From Hirudinaria manillensis (lineage: Eukaryota; Annelida; Clitellata; Hirudinida; Hirudinidae), in NCBI GenBank assembly GCA_034509925.1, contig CM067538.1, positions 7,928,778 to 7,992,777 on the forward strand: a stretch of DNA of 64,000 bases, written 5' to 3'. The translations under genes and the position numbers were made by a program. Positions within the stretch are counted from its first letter, which is position 1. Each line of letters opens with the position of its first letter. Of the stretch, positions 47,701-59,723 are shown one piece after another. A model generated the notes under the pieces. The model was given only the letters and a program-made list of their open reading frames with translations, did not search any database and was not told the origin of the DNA.

Positions 47701-48512
47701 ATAGAATGGCAAAGATACGGCCAGACAAATAATAATATAAAATTATTATAACTGTTTGCAGAGAAATAAGGCAGGGTTAAGGGTCAAATGCAGCCATTCA
47801 GGTCAGCCAAAGATATGGTTGTCTTTTTTTCAGTTACTGACGTCATCAAAAAGGCCGAGAAATTAATTATGCAATTAAACATAAATCTTCATTAACATGG
47901 CCACGCCCATCGTTGAATATGTAATGACCCTTAATGTGTATGTATTTATCGGCTACTTTATCGCAAATTATCTCACAACGTTTGCCGTCAAATAGCACTT
48001 CATATATCATTCTAAATTATTGAATGAACGAATGGATGGATGGATGGATGGATGGATGGATGGATGGATGGATGGATGGATGGATGGATGGACGGATGGA
48101 CGGATGGACGGACGGACGGACGGACGGATGGATGGATGGATGGATGGATGGATGGATGGATGGATGGATGGATGGATGGATGGATGGATGGATGGATGGA
48201 TGGATGGATGGACGGATGGATGGATGAATACGTGGTTGAGTAGATGAGTGAGTGGGTGGACGAATAAATGACGTAAGAACGAGTCGATTAAGTTTTCAAA
48301 GGGACACCTCCTTATTATTAATATTATTTTTATTATTATTATTATTATAATGGAGTTATAAATTATTCAAAGACATTATCGTCGTCGGACTACGATCTAA
48401 TCAGACAGCTGACCTCGTCTGTAATTGCATTCATCTGGAGTTGAATCTCCTGGAGGTCGGTTGGAGAATCCCTTCCGTTGGCGGCCTGTTTGGTTTTTCC
48501 GTCTTTGGCCAT
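44071..48512 (-). CDS. SNAP25: SNAP-25, plasma-membrane Qbc-SNARE
   Basis: The t-SNARE that pairs with syntaxin and synaptobrevin for vesicle fusion at synapses. Seven exons close at 213 residues (family about 206): 48512-48414, 47598-47557, 47196-47148, 46940-46823, 46492-46370, 44904-44760 and 44136-44071. The first SNARE motif reads [50 protein letters not shown]. The palmitoylated linker has [10 protein letters not shown], with three Cys rather than the usual four. The second SNARE motif is [36 protein letters not shown], ending [15 protein letters not shown]. Residues 1-20 ([15 protein letters not shown]) are a longer start than in vertebrates. The acceptor CTGCAG lies one base before the ATG, so a 5' UTR exon must be upstream. 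Homology is unambiguous. Confidence 0.95.
44565..44751. repeat. (ATT)n microsatellite abutting a SNAP-25 splice donor
   Basis: About 185 bases of ATT units with a few ATC interruptions. On the minus strand it begins about 9 bases after the donor of the exon 44904-44760 (AAG/gtcgaa). Confidence 0.95.
44911..45180. repeat. GGAT/GGAC-rich minisatellite with 132-bp period
   Basis: Tetranucleotide-derived sequence in which the block from 44911 recurs from 45043, including the variants GGATTGATGGAAGGATTGATTC. The unit is therefore about 132 bp, present about twice. It is in the SNAP-25 intron just upstream of exon 6. Confidence 0.8.
46500..46625 (+). repeat. Degenerate TTAGGG-like patch in SNAP-25 intron
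   Basis: Repeated TAGGGTT/GGTTAGGG units with TACGTATC interruptions, including a duplicated GGTTACGTATCTAGGGTTATGG-like block. It is one of several telomere-like patches in the window. Confidence 0.7.
47005..47130. repeat. 24-bp minisatellite, five copies
   Basis: Five near-identical 24-base units (CATTCATTCGATCAATCAGT plus CAAT) in tandem inside the SNAP-25 intron, ending 18 bases before exon 47196-47148. The open frames it produces are artefacts. Confidence 0.9.
48022..48240. repeat. (GGAT)n array, about 200 bp
   Basis: Nearly pure tetranucleotide repeat with GGAC variants around 48088-48128, in the first coding intron of SNAP-25. It is open in three frames (Met-Asp-Gly-Trp repeats), which is not coding. 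Confidence 0.95.
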
Positions 48513-49071
48513 CCTGCAGTTTCAGGATCTTTGGAGGAGGAGTCTGTGAATTGAGAGGGTTTTCTACGGGAAAGGTTATTGGTCGCTTTTCTACGGGTCG
48601 TTGCTGTTGTTGTTGTTGTTGTAATCCAGTAATCAGGGTCGGAAATGAGGTCGGGCCTAAGAATGTTTCTATTGGTCGATTGCTGGCTGATTGATTTTAG
48701 CTTAAGAGAGATTGAGATTCAATGAACTTGATTGAATGCTTGGATTGACTTCGAGTCGAAGATCTGATAAGAAGTTTGGTGGATGGATGGATGAATCGGA
48801 ATGCATGAGTGACGCATGGAAAACGAATAAACGAATGGATGGACGGATTTGTAAATCGAATGAAATAAAACTTAAATGAAATGAGTAAATCATAAATAAT
48901 TTTTAAAATAAATAAATAAAATAAATTATTATTATAATAATCTAGAATCACTTTAATTTAATGCAGTTGTTAATTTTCCAACAATTTTTTTCATTTCATT
49001 CTATTCTTTTTATTTATTTGTTATTTCTTTAAATGTCTAAAAGTCAATAAATGAATTTTATTGTTCCCTAC

Positions 49072-49190
49072 CTCAATATCCAACAGTCCGTTTGAGAGTC
49101 TTGTGGCTCAGTGTGGCGAGAACCAGCACAGAATGAAGCCTTGCTGTTGTCTGATGCAGTTGCGCGCATCGATCCGCGCATCTGGCGTTT
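49072..49190 (-). other. Putative SNAP-25 5' UTR exon
   Basis: A GC-richer block ends in a minus-strand donor GATATTGAG/gtaggg at 49071-49070. The coding exon's acceptor at 48513 requires an upstream exon, and this is the best candidate in reach. The 5' boundary is a guess. Confidence 0.35.
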
Positions 49191-52119
49191 TCGTTGTGGG
49201 TAGATGGCTGAGTGGGTAGGTGGGTGGACGGACGGACGGACGGATGGACGGTCGGGTGGGTGGGTGGGTGGGTGGGTGGATGGGCGCTTAAGCGATTGAG
49301 AGAGAGAGTTGACGATTTTGATGCGAATGAAAGACTCTTAACTTACAACTCGTGAACACGAATGCAACATTGAAATTATTTTATAATTTCTAATCAATCA
49401 ACTCTAATCTTGCTTCGTCGTTCATCTAATTATACTAATACGGAGTAATACGATTACCGTGCCCAGGAATTGGAGAATTTATTATGATAATGACGTCTAT
49501 GACGTATTATCGTCCAGGCTGAAAATGATAGGCTCCGATGAACCCGATGAGTTCTCTTTCCGGGACGACCACGTGACCATTTCCACTTCCGTTTCTCCTG
49601 CAGGTCCAGTTTCGGTTTCAGTTTATTTTCAGAAGTAGGAGAAGGAGTTGGCTAAAATTTCATATTCATGCGATTGATTTATTCATACCATTCTTCTATT
49701 CTTAGTGAATTAATGTCATTAAATTCCAAATCTAAATTATTGCTGGTCAATTACTTGATTAATACCAAGCCAGTCTCGTCACCAAGGTGATTGGTTCTCG
49801 ATCAATTACCCTCTCTTGAGATTATTCACTTTCTCTCTCTCTTTTCAGTCTCCTCTCTCCATCCCCACCCAAAAAAAAACGGGTGATTGCTGGATGGAAT
49901 TAAAAAGGGTTGGCATGGTGACGCAAAATTGAGCGCTATGACAAATGACCGAGTGGCAGGTTCCATTCAATTATTCTTCAGTCCTTCTCTGAGGCTTACT
50001 CGTGGATTCTGGCTGAGGCTCGTGCGTTCCATACCCATCCACACCCATCCAATATTACAATTATTTCATTAATAACAAATTAATTTCATCAATTATTTCA
50101 TTATTAACAAATTAATTTCATCAATTATTTCATTTTAACAAATTAATTTCATCAATTATTTCATTAATAACAAATTAATTCCATCAATTATTTCATTATT
50201 CACTCGTGCATCGATTCAATGCAGCGCAAACAGACTGGAAGCAAAAAAAATGACGAAACCGACCAACAAACAATCGAACAATAGTAAACTTTCCCTCCAA
50301 CAAACATGATTGCAAACAAATCTATCGATTGCAAAACTGCCGTTGTTACGTTGTTAACTGAAAAGCCCCGTCTTAGTGAGGATTAGTTGATTTATTATGC
50401 TTGAGTATGTCAGGCGTATATTTACAAGGTCTTTGACGCTATGCTATAATACTGGATTACTATATTTACTGTGCTAGCTTAACGCCTCGGGCAGAAGACA
50501 GATGGAATTTTTGTAGCGCAAGCCACATTGAGAGATACGCCGTTCAGTTGTATTTCACTAGAGCCAATCACTTCCTTTTCAGATTCCATTTTCAGCGCTG
50601 CGCATGAGCAAAGCGGATCCTTCTTCTGATTTGCCGAGCTGCTAAGTACGTCATTAAGGCTACGGTCATATCATTAGGTCAAGGAGCATGAAGAAGGCAT
50701 CGTGCGTTATCGGAAGGAATTGATTTTTTCATGTTTCAGAAAAAAGAGTGTAGAATATAGGGAAAGGAATTTCAATGAAACTTGGAAATATGTGAAATGG
50801 CAGCTAAATTACAAAATATTTCGATGAATCTAAAAACGCTTTTTTAAATATTTTATAACAACTTTTTTTCAAAAACGCACCCCTCCACCTAGCGTTCAAA
50901 GTAGGAAACGGTTCGCTTTCCATCTTTCTTTTATTATTCCATCTCAAAGCATCAAAGAATGGAATCCCTTCTGACAGTGAACACCAGAAATTCTTCTCTT
51001 GCGATGCTTTTCCACTTTGAGAAATTGAATTTTAAATTAGAAGGCAAAATCAGTTCGAAGAAAAAGCGCATATTAATGAAAAAAAAAACCGTAAATATCT
51101 CCAAGTCGCTCGAATCAAAGAGAGTGGTGATGATGATGATGATGATGATGGCTACGATTGTAAATGCTACTGTGCAAAATGTTTGTCCACCAGTGCAGGA
51201 GTACCGCCCTAAATAAAAAAGTTACACCCACTGGGTAGAACACCAAGTCACCCCAAACATAACAGACTCCCTTGGGTAAGAAAACATGACTCAAGGTACA
51301 CCACGTTCAAATCAACCCAGTGAAATGTAAGGTCATTCAATAACTTAAACTGCAGCATGGTCAGGTCAACCACATTAGTACATGTAACTGATAATTGATC
51401 CCTATACCACCAATTAATCATTAATCCCTACCACCAATTCCTCTGCTAACGAGAATCTAATTGGCAAAAAACTGTGGCTCAGCTTACATAAAAATTCCAA
51501 ATTCCACCTGCCCCAAATGTACCTGTTGAACTTCACAACACTTAACTGTACATCGTCGTACAACGAGAGGGGCAGAGAAATTAACCAACACCTGCATCCA
51601 ATGAAAGAAAGTTTGTACAGGTTTCGACGAAGAACAATAACATCTCATAAATCAATAAGACTCTTTTAAATCAAATATTCCTTGTTTCACTCTCTTAACC
51701 ACTCTCTCGACCAATCAGGAAATAAAACAAAAATAAATGACAGCTCTTTGGAAATCTTCGAATACAAATGTACAAAGACATTTCGAGGTCAAGTCCAATG
51801 ACCCGGCCATTAAAATCAAGTCTGCCAGAGCTGCACCCAAAGCTGCACCTAGAGCTGCACCCAGAACTACAGGATGTAGAATCCAACAACGATACCGTTA
51901 AACAAAAAAGCAATCGCAACAACTTTCAGAAACGATCGACCGAGTTCTGTCAAAGACGTCACCAATGCCAAAGGCAGAGGCAAAGCCCGGTGGAGGTGGT
52001 AAAGACGCTGGGTTTATAATCTCTAGAAAGGGCGACATATTGAGAACGTAAGATCCACAATCTTTCCAAATTTAACCATTAAAACAAACAGAAACACCTC
52101 AAAATCTAATGAACTTAAC
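49191..52119. other. Region upstream of SNAP-25, no gene seen
   Basis: It contains a (GGTG/GGAC)n tract at 49218-49282 and four copies of a TTAATTTCATCAATTATTTCATT unit at about 50076-50200. Some GC-balanced stretches (50500-50680 and 51200-51600) have no supported reading frame. A reading frame at about 51768-52019 contains a short ELHPKLHLELHPEL repeat but has no family match or splice context. Confidence 0.4.
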
Positions 52120-52125
52120 TTTATT
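52120..52125 (-). terminator. Poly(A) signal candidate of the zinc-finger gene
   Basis: AATAAA on the minus strand, about 330 bases after the stop at 52458. Confidence 0.4.
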
Positions 52126-52457
52126 TATAGACATTATTTATATCTACTTTATATACAATAACTCTTATCCGAACGCCTCACCTTCGTCACCCTCTGCCGC
52201 ATCATCGCGAAGTGGAAGCCATCGATGACCTCAGCTGCCAAAAATACGAGTTTACCATTATCCTCTGCCATCCTTAGAAACTCACGGTATATCGACTGAT
52301 CGCACGCACGCAGGAATATAAAAGAAGAAATCCCATCGCATGAAACGGTCCACTCGAGTACTCGAATTCAAAGTCCTAAGCCGTGGACAGGAATCTTTCA
52401 GGAACCGGTAGCAGTCCCCAGCAGTTCAATAGAACTCCCCAGAGGCCCCAAAAGGGA

Positions 52458-53780
52458 TCAATAGTACTCTCCAGAAGCCTCGTCGTCGTATCCTCCGTCG
52501 TCGTCGTCGTCTGCGAAGCTGTACTCAGGATGCTTGGATTTCTGGTGCCTCCTCAAGTTGCTCTTCATGGTAAACGAGGCGTTGCAATTGTCGATGTCGC
52601 AGATGAACCTACTGACCAACTTGAACGAACGATCCCCTCCGACCTGCGACACCTGACCCGCGAAGGGTGCCGAACCGCCCCTGGCCCTCTTCGCGGCTCC
52701 GCCCCTCGAAGACTGGCCGCCTCCCCTAGACCTTTTAACCGGCATCTATAAATAGTCGAAGGGATGGTTATACTTTAGTGTTTTCATTTCAATTAAAAAA
52801 AAATCAATAAGAATCTAATGCAACATTCTAAGATGGAGAGTTTGAGGTTAACTCACACTAAAATCCATCTGAGATTGGCCATACTGCTCGAAGCCATCTT
52901 CGTAAGTTTCCTCTTGTTCACTCTGACTGGCATATTTCTGTCTCTGCTGCGGTGCCTTTCTAGGCCTGGCAGCCGGCGGCCAGGCACCCTGCGGCCTGGT
53001 TCCCGGATTCGCTCCCCGGAATGACGTGGAAGGACTGAAATTTTCTGGCTGCCTCATTTGCTGTGGAGGTAACGCCCGTGGTGCCATCTGTCGAGGCATT
53101 CTGGATCCCATGGCAATGCCGGGGACCATCCCTCTGCCGATCGGTCTCACGGCCCGAGGAGGATTTTTATTCACTGGCACGAGTGCCATCTGGAGATTTC
53201 TTGAAACCGTTTTGATTTGCTGACCAGGTTGCCTGGGATGCTGGGATGGAGAGAATTGCCCTGGTGACTGGTTCATCTCTGCTTTAATGCCATGGGGAGT
53301 GGCATACAATCCATGTGGATGCATGGGTTCTCTCTTAATTGGAGTGGCAGCACTGGAATGATTTTCGCCATAGTTGCCAAATGTTTGCTGAGACTCTTGC
53401 TTGATAGTTTGAGATGGAGATGGATTTGCAGAAGTGTTGCTAGTGCTGGCTTCATGCAATTGCCATGAAATATAACAAATATTAATACACGAGATCTGCA
53501 ATAATTCAAATAATTCGAAGGCAGAAACCAAAACATTCCCTAATGAATTGCTTTCATCTCTATACAACATAAGCATTGCTAAGCACAGGAGTAAACTCTG
53601 ATAAAACTGACCTGCCTCTATAGTCTGATTGATGTGGATGACGAAAGAATCGTTGTAATCGACAGTTATACCTATAACACCTTGCAATTTCAACTCGCAA
53701 TTGAAATTCAGTCCCTTCTGACACATGATAATTATGGAATCGATCAAGACGCTTTTAACTCTTTCCTGATCTGGCTTCAT
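52458..53780 (-). CDS. Single C2H2 zinc-finger protein, SUMO-motif rich
   Basis: Family not recognised. Exons 53780-53612, 53449-52857 and 52745-52458 give 349 residues. The N-terminus (KSVLIDSIIIMCQKG, LQGVIGITVDYNDSFVIHIN) looks like a small folded alpha/beta domain. The middle is Pro/Gln/Arg-rich and disordered, with three psi-K-x-E sumoylation consensus motifs (IKQE, IKRE, IKAE). The C-terminal exon has a basic RSRGGG/KRARGG stretch and one C2H2 finger (C-x4-C-x12-H-x4-H in CDIDNCNASFTMKSNLRRHQ) followed by an acidic tail. This suggests a nuclear nucleic-acid-binding protein. I start at the Met of RMKPDQ; the frame is open further up to an acceptor-like TTTAG at 53790, so a 5' exon is possible. 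The first intron is 162 bp, stop-free and in frame, so it could be retained. Confidence 0.7.
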
Positions 53781-55401
53781 TCTTGTAATGGAGTCTAAAG
53801 TGGCAGACACATCAGAAGCTAATTACTGAAATAATATAAATGCCGACATAACTTCAAACAAGTGAGAAGAACACCATTAAATTTAGGACAAGTAAGTCGG
53901 TGTTGAGCTATCCGGGGCATCAAAGCAAATTATTAAAGAATATATTTTATCGAAATATCCTTTTATTTTGTTTCAAATATTTTTTCTTTTGATAAAAAAT
54001 TTTGGTTTGATTACAACTTTGAATATGGTTGACGGGTCCTCCGATAAGAGGGTGGAAATATTGTAGACGATTTATTTTTTATACCAGATTTTTAACTAAG
54101 ATCCTAATTTGATAGTTGCGATAAATTAAAAAAAAAAGAATGAGAAAAATATTAAAAACTCTTTCGAAATGTGATTCATCTACACGGGCCACCATACCTG
54201 TAAACGTATTTAACCGAAATGCCGCTTCTCCTACAGCTTCATATCAAATTAATTTCTAGCCCTGCGTATTATCGAGTTAATTCCATAACTCGAAATTGGG
54301 AAATACCTTATCACATCCTCGGGGCCTGATTCACGAGCGTCAATTACCGCTCTTTCTTATCGGCTTAATCAGCACGAACATTAAAGCCTGCAATCTGTCA
54401 CTGCAAATTCTGTCATTGACAACTCTAACCCCAGAAATCACGCCTACATTCATCTTCATTTTACTAATAAAACTGATTCTGCTGTGATTGCTCAGCATAG
54501 CCCCCATTTCCATAGGTCAAATGCAGTCCAAGAAGGAGCAACAAATTTAAAAAAAAACACTAAGCACGTTAAAAATCTTGTCAGAATAGGATGGTTTTAT
54601 CACAAATCCTTCAACATAAACACTCTCCATTGGTTCACCAATCACGAAGAGGCGATCGCAAATAAATTTTTAAAATTCCTTCAGTCGTAAATGAAAAGCC
54701 GAACCCATCTCGGCCCCTCCGAAAGAGCCGTCGGATCTGAGGAGGGGAGTGCCGCAGAGACGGGGAGTCGGACAAATACGTCGACGAGACAAACGGTCGA
54801 AAGGAACCATACGTGAGCAGACATTCAAAAGGCAGAAATATGTACAGAAATCACGAGGCCGCACGCCTCGACGAAACTGCAAGATGAGAAGGTTAAACCG
54901 TGACACGCCATTGAATCCTTGCTCAACAAAAGTGAGCACAAAAAGTGCTTTTGATTCTTAAGAAAATTAGAGGCTACAGATGAAAACTGCAGCATTCGCC
55001 AAATGAAAGTTTGAAAATCACACTAGATCGATAACAGACAATTCAACAAATCTTGACCATGATTAAAATACAAAAACCACGCAAAAGTCAAAAAATTTCC
55101 CCAATGAATCCTGAGGTTTTCCTCGTGCCTTGGACGAGTCTCAGGAAAACTATCATGAAATCGTTTCCACGAAAAAGTTGAAGTCAAGCAGTCGAAAACT
55201 GACACAAAGAGAGCAATATCTCGACGATTGTCCGAGCCGAAAACACGAGAAAACTTCAAAAACCAAGATCTCCGAGCAGAGAGATAAGCAGACGACTCTC
55301 CCTCTGAGCGAACGATGGGTCTGCAACAGATTCCAGAAGAAGTGGGACGAAAAAGACCGCAACTTGTAGAAACTCTGCTCGCAAGGAAACTTTTGGCCAG
55401 C
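53781..55401. other. Spacer between zinc-finger gene and CK1
   Basis: No supported gene. The left part may hold 5' exons of the zinc-finger gene; the right part (54960-55401) is presumably the CK1 3' UTR on the minus strand. Short frames at 54296-54961 show no family match. Confidence 0.4.
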
Positions 55402-56373
55402 TCAGAAGCGATTGGCAGACGTCGATATTGGCTGCGGAAGGGCGCAGGCCGTCTTCTGCTTCAGCATCGTCCAGTCGAAAACGTAGTCGTAGTTGTAGCT
55501 GAGCGTGCGGAAGAGGATGCGAAACAACTGCCTCGTGTACATGTAGTCCGGGGTCTCGTCGAATCGCAGTCCACGACAGTAGTTCAGGTACATGGAGAAC
55601 TCCGCCGGGAAACTCTTGCAGAGAACTTCGACCGGAGTCGCCATTTTCTTTTCGCTGATCTTCTCGTACTTTTGCTTCTTCGTCGCTGCCTTGAGGTTCT
55701 GCCAGGGCAGGCTGCCCCTGTTGAAGTACATGAGCACGTATCCGAGAGATTCCATGTCGTCCCTGCGACTCTGCTCGATGCCGAGGTGAGCGTTGATGCT
55801 GGCGTAGCGGGCGGTGCCCGTGAGGTTCTTGTCCTCTCTGTAGGGGATGTGGTTCTTGTTGCTGTCGCGATACTTCTTGGCCAGACCGAAGTCGATTATG
55901 TAGAGCTTGTTGCAGTGTCGTCCGATACCCATGATGAAATTATCTGGCTTTATGTCCCTGTGAATGAAATTCTTGCTGTGAACATATTCGATCCTACTGA
56001 TCATCTGATCGGCCAGCATGAGAACGGTCTTCATGGTGAAACGACGAGAACAGAAGTTGAACAGATCTTCCAGGCTCGGACCTAACAGTTCCATGACGAG
56101 AGCGTTGTACTCCCTGACCTGACCATACCAGCGAATGTGGGGTATGCCGACAGCTCCCTGGAGGATTTTGTACAGTTTACTTTCGTAGAGCAACTGCGGA
56201 TGTCTGGCCTTGATCGGCTCTAATTTCACGGCAACTTCTTCGCCATTAGCTGTGTTTATGCCGAGATAAATATCTCCAAACGACCCGCTTCCTATTTTAC
56301 GTATCAGTCGATATTGGGCTTTAGTCGGATCACCGACGATAAATTCTTGCTTATTCGATCTCTCGTTATCCAT
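55402..56373 (-). CDS. CSNK1A1: Casein kinase 1 alpha, intronless
   Basis: Ser/Thr kinase that primes beta-catenin in the Wnt destruction complex and acts in Hedgehog and circadian pathways. The 323-residue frame aligns end to end with CK1 alpha. It has the glycine loop [19 protein letters not shown] (catalytic Lys), the catalytic loop [14 protein letters not shown], the DFG segment [11 protein letters not shown], and the CK1-specific [19 protein letters not shown]. It ends soon after the kinase domain (FDWTMLKQK), as alpha isoforms do, unlike delta/epsilon with long tails. The N-terminus has an extra DPTKAQ ahead of YRLIRKIG. There is no intron in the coding region. The long open frame on the opposite strand is its antisense shadow. 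Confidence 0.96.
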   Translation of the reverse strand: MDNERSNKQEFIVGDPTKAQYRLIRKIGSGSFGDIYLGINTANGEEVAVKLEPIKARHPQLLYESKLYKILQGAVGIPHIRWYGQVREYNALVMELLGPSLEDLFNFCSRRFTMKTVLMLADQMISRIEYVHSKNFIHRDIKPDNFIMGIGRHCNKLYIIDFGLAKKYRDSNKNHIPYREDKNLTGTARYASINAHLGIEQSRRDDMESLGYVLMYFNRGSLPWQNLKAATKKQKYEKISEKKMATPVEVLCKSFPAEFSMYLNYCRGLRFDETPDYMYTRQLFRILFRTLSYNYDYVFDWTMLKQKTACALPQPISTSANRF

Positions 56374-57434
56374 TATTTTCCGTTACAAGTCCCATCCATT
56401 ACACATTCGGCTCCAATTTTCGCCACACCTAAACAAAAACTACCGAACAACGTCCACCACAGATAAGACTAGCCTGTTTATACGATAGAATGAGTGAGAC
56501 ACCAAAGATTAAACTCAATTCCGAATGAATATCGATGTCATTAATTTTCACTTTCTTCGAATTACGATTGCGTAAATCACAATCATTCGACGAGAATAAA
56601 TTTATTTATATTAACCATCGCTCGTGACCTCTTAGAAAGAAAATTGTCATGCTCTAGCAAGAACATCAGCAAAAAGCTTTCAGGCTAATTTTAACCCTTA
56701 GTTAATTCTGCTACTGTGTTGGTCGTGTTTTCTTATTACGAAGGGACAAAGATCGAACAGAATTTGATAATAACCTGTCTGCCTGCTAAATATAGTTTTT
56801 TAGAAGTCATTGTGGGCATGCCTGGCATCGACCAGAAAATGTAATAGACTGAAAATAACCTCAGCTTTCGCCAATTTTGGAATAAACCATGAAGCATGAA
56901 CTATCATAAAATACGATGTAGTGAAACGTAAATTTATATAAACATTAATCTTCAAGACCAGTTTAGAAATTTCATTACAGATCTAGTTCGTCAGAAGCAT
57001 ATCCAGACTAACAATTAACAGTACATATTCTGACAAGATTAACTATGTATTTTGGTAGGTGTCATAATAGGGGAGGAGTTGCAGTGAAAATTCACGCTAT
57101 TGCTAATATAGTATTTTATTTTGCACGGCAAATACAAATTTGTATCCAATAAAATAATCATACAAAATAAATAAATTACCGTTTATGATTAATGAAAAAA
57201 CCTTTATCACAATTTGAAAATTTCGGTGACTTAATGAGGCGCACGTAGCTTTCTTTGGAATATAATAAAGCACGAATATTCAAATTTGGTAAATAGGACT
57301 GGTCCTCGTTCTCGCAATTGGCCTTTAAACTTCGGAGGTTGTCAACTATTCGAATTGAAAGATTTTTGGAAGGTAAACCTGAGAGGCGTTTTAACAGGCT
57401 TTGAAAATCTCAATTGGAAGGAATTGTTCCAAGA
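56374..57434. other. Divergent promoter region of CK1 and UBE2C
   Basis: The two genes point away from each other across about 1.06 kb, so both promoters should be here. I see no clear TATA box or coding sequence. Confidence 0.45.
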
Positions 57435-58711
57435 ATGTCTCGAAACATAACGTCGACTCAGGGCAGGAACTCGGAAGCAGATGTATCTTCGAGGGACGGC
57501 CATTCTGTTACAAAACGGTTAGAAAATTCAAAGTTGTTAGAAAAACTGAAAAAGTTTATAGGCTTACAACATTATTTAATATGTAGAGACAGAACTTAAT
57601 TGTGTAACTTAAATTTCAGACTTCAGAAAGAGTTGATGGCTTTAATGGTAATAATTTATTTATTTATTTATTTATTTATTTTATCAGTTACTTATTATGA
57701 ACAATTGAAAAGGACCCTAATTTCCAATTACCTTATTTTCTTGTTAAAGCTTTTCTTCATGTAATTAGCTTGATTTTTCTTGTAACGTGATTTATCTCAC
57801 TTCTTGTTAATTTAATAATTAACTTCTGACAATGGGACAAATAATAATAATAATAATAATAACAACAACACAAAATGGAATCAGAAAAGCATGATCTTTT
57901 GAGTGTTTGACATTCAGATGACAACCGATCAAGGAGTATCTGCCTTTCCAGAAGGGGACAACATGTTCAAGTGGGTTGGGACGATCAGGGGTCCAGTGGG
58001 AACCGTGAGTATGAAGGAATTCTTCAGAAAGAAGCATTTTCCATAGCCACTTACTTTTATTATGATCGTAATATCAAGCATTTTGCATTTATGTTCCAAT
58101 TTGCCAAAAACTCAATACTAATATTGCCAATGTTCACCATTAACTGTCATTCACCAGAATTAATTATTAGATCTTTCCACCAAAACTCTGCACACGTGCA
58201 GGTTTACGAAGACCTCGTTTACAAACTGTTGTTGGAATTCCCTTCGACCTACCCGTACTCACCCCCTACGGTACGATTTGTCACTCCCTGCTTCCATCCG
58301 AACGTCGACACTTCAGGAAACATCTGCCTGGACATCTTGAAAGAAAAGTGGTCGGCCCTTTACGACGTCAGATCCATTCTCCTTTCCATTCAGAGTCTCC
58401 TAGGAGGTGAGCGACTTTGACGGTTTGCTACTCTCGAGAGGAATTTAATGACAACAATAAACAAACCAAACGTAGTAGCCACAATGTGTCTATGCAATGC
58501 ATGCCAATGGCATTATTAACCCCTATTAACTAATACCAATTGCCCCAATTAACTGATTGCCCCGTCGTGTCGATCGACTCCAGAACCAAACACCTCGAGT
58601 CCCCTGAACATCATGGCATCAGACCTGTGGCATAACCAGGAAATGTACAAGAACCTCCTCCTCGAAAAGTACCATTCTGCTCCCAAACCGCCCTCCGCCG
58701 ACAGACGGTAG
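57435..58711 (+). CDS. UBE2C: UBE2C, APC/C ubiquitin-conjugating enzyme
   Basis: E2 enzyme that works with the anaphase-promoting complex to ubiquitinate cyclins and securin in mitosis. Exons 57435-57517, 57620-57647, 57918-58004, 58202-58406 and 58584-58711 close at 176 residues (human 179). The N-terminal extension is [19 protein letters not shown], then [13 protein letters not shown], the family's helix 1. The UBC fold shows [33 protein letters not shown], and the active-site Cys in [19 protein letters not shown]. The tail is [16 protein letters not shown]. The splice CG/gttaga to ACTTCAG restores KRLQKEL, which supports the two small 5' exons. The 28-bp second exon is the smallest coding exon of the gene. 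Confidence 0.94.
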
Positions 58712-59723
58712 GTCACCCTCGCCATCCCGGTCTCTCTTGCTCGTTCCCGAATTCGCCTCAAAAGAAAAACTGAGCTCTGGTGTTGCTGTTTCCATCCTCT
58801 TTGTTGCTACTTTTAATTCATTCATTCACTAATTTATCCATCCATTCATTCATTCACTCACTCACTCACTTATTCATTCATTCAATCATTCATTATTGTT
58901 GTTTCGACTCATCTGCTTCACTAATTGTTTTTAAATTACTTTCCCCATGGTTTTAAATCTTCTCATTTCAGAATAGAATCACTTAAAAATGGCAAAATTT
59001 GAAACTTTATGCATCAAAAAATTGCAAACGTCATCAGAAGAGTTAACTGGTTTTTGTGGACACGGAAGTAATTTTAGCAGACGGCATCGGCCGCCATTCG
59101 GATTTCTAACGTTTTCACACGATTTCGCATCATTCTAGGAGGTTAATCTCGATCGTCTAATTTGCATACGTTTAGCGACCGACGTCTTCTCTCGCATCCT
59201 TCTCTCGTCGCGGGTTTAAACGGTTCCGCTACCGACGCGTGCGTCTCTCCCCGAATGAACTTTCAAAGACTTTAATTTCATAGCACATTTAATTTTGCTC
59301 CTTAAGAAATAAACAATCAGCTCGTCAAATGAAATGGAATTACACGATCGCAGGAATTACACGATTCTTCTTCTAATCACGAACGCACGGAAAGGACGAC
59401 GAGAGCCAGGCTATAAAAATCGATCGTAAAGAATTTTGTCGGGGGATCCGTCCGCTCGAGTCGTGAGAGGTTCCCGCCTCGAGGAAACGAGTCCCTGCAG
59501 AGGCTGCGTTCACTTAAAGTCAAAAGCTGGATCAAAGTTCTGATAATTTTGTGATCTTGGAACGTCTGTTGATGAGGCGTAGGTCCTGGAAGATGTTCAA
59601 TCGATCGTATAACGTAACGAATTAATGTACGTAACTCGTAGAGACTCTAATCCGTCGTCTCAAAATGGATCCAATGAAATACCACAAAAAAACATCCATA
59701 CATCCGTGGAATGCATCGGAATC
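58712..59723. other. 3' flank of UBE2C and SHP2
   Basis: Tail-to-tail spacer with CATTCATTCA-type repeats at 58815-58890. An AATAAA on the plus strand is near 59308. A downstream SHP2 tail exon could lie here but I found none with a recognisable Tyr motif. Confidence 0.4.

Noticed and set aside
52383-52751. Plus-strand frame over the zinc-finger exon
   Set aside because: Antisense of the C2H2 exon; no independent support.
55315-56085. 256-residue plus-strand frame
   Set aside because: Antisense shadow of the CK1 alpha coding region, which has strong homology on the minus strand.
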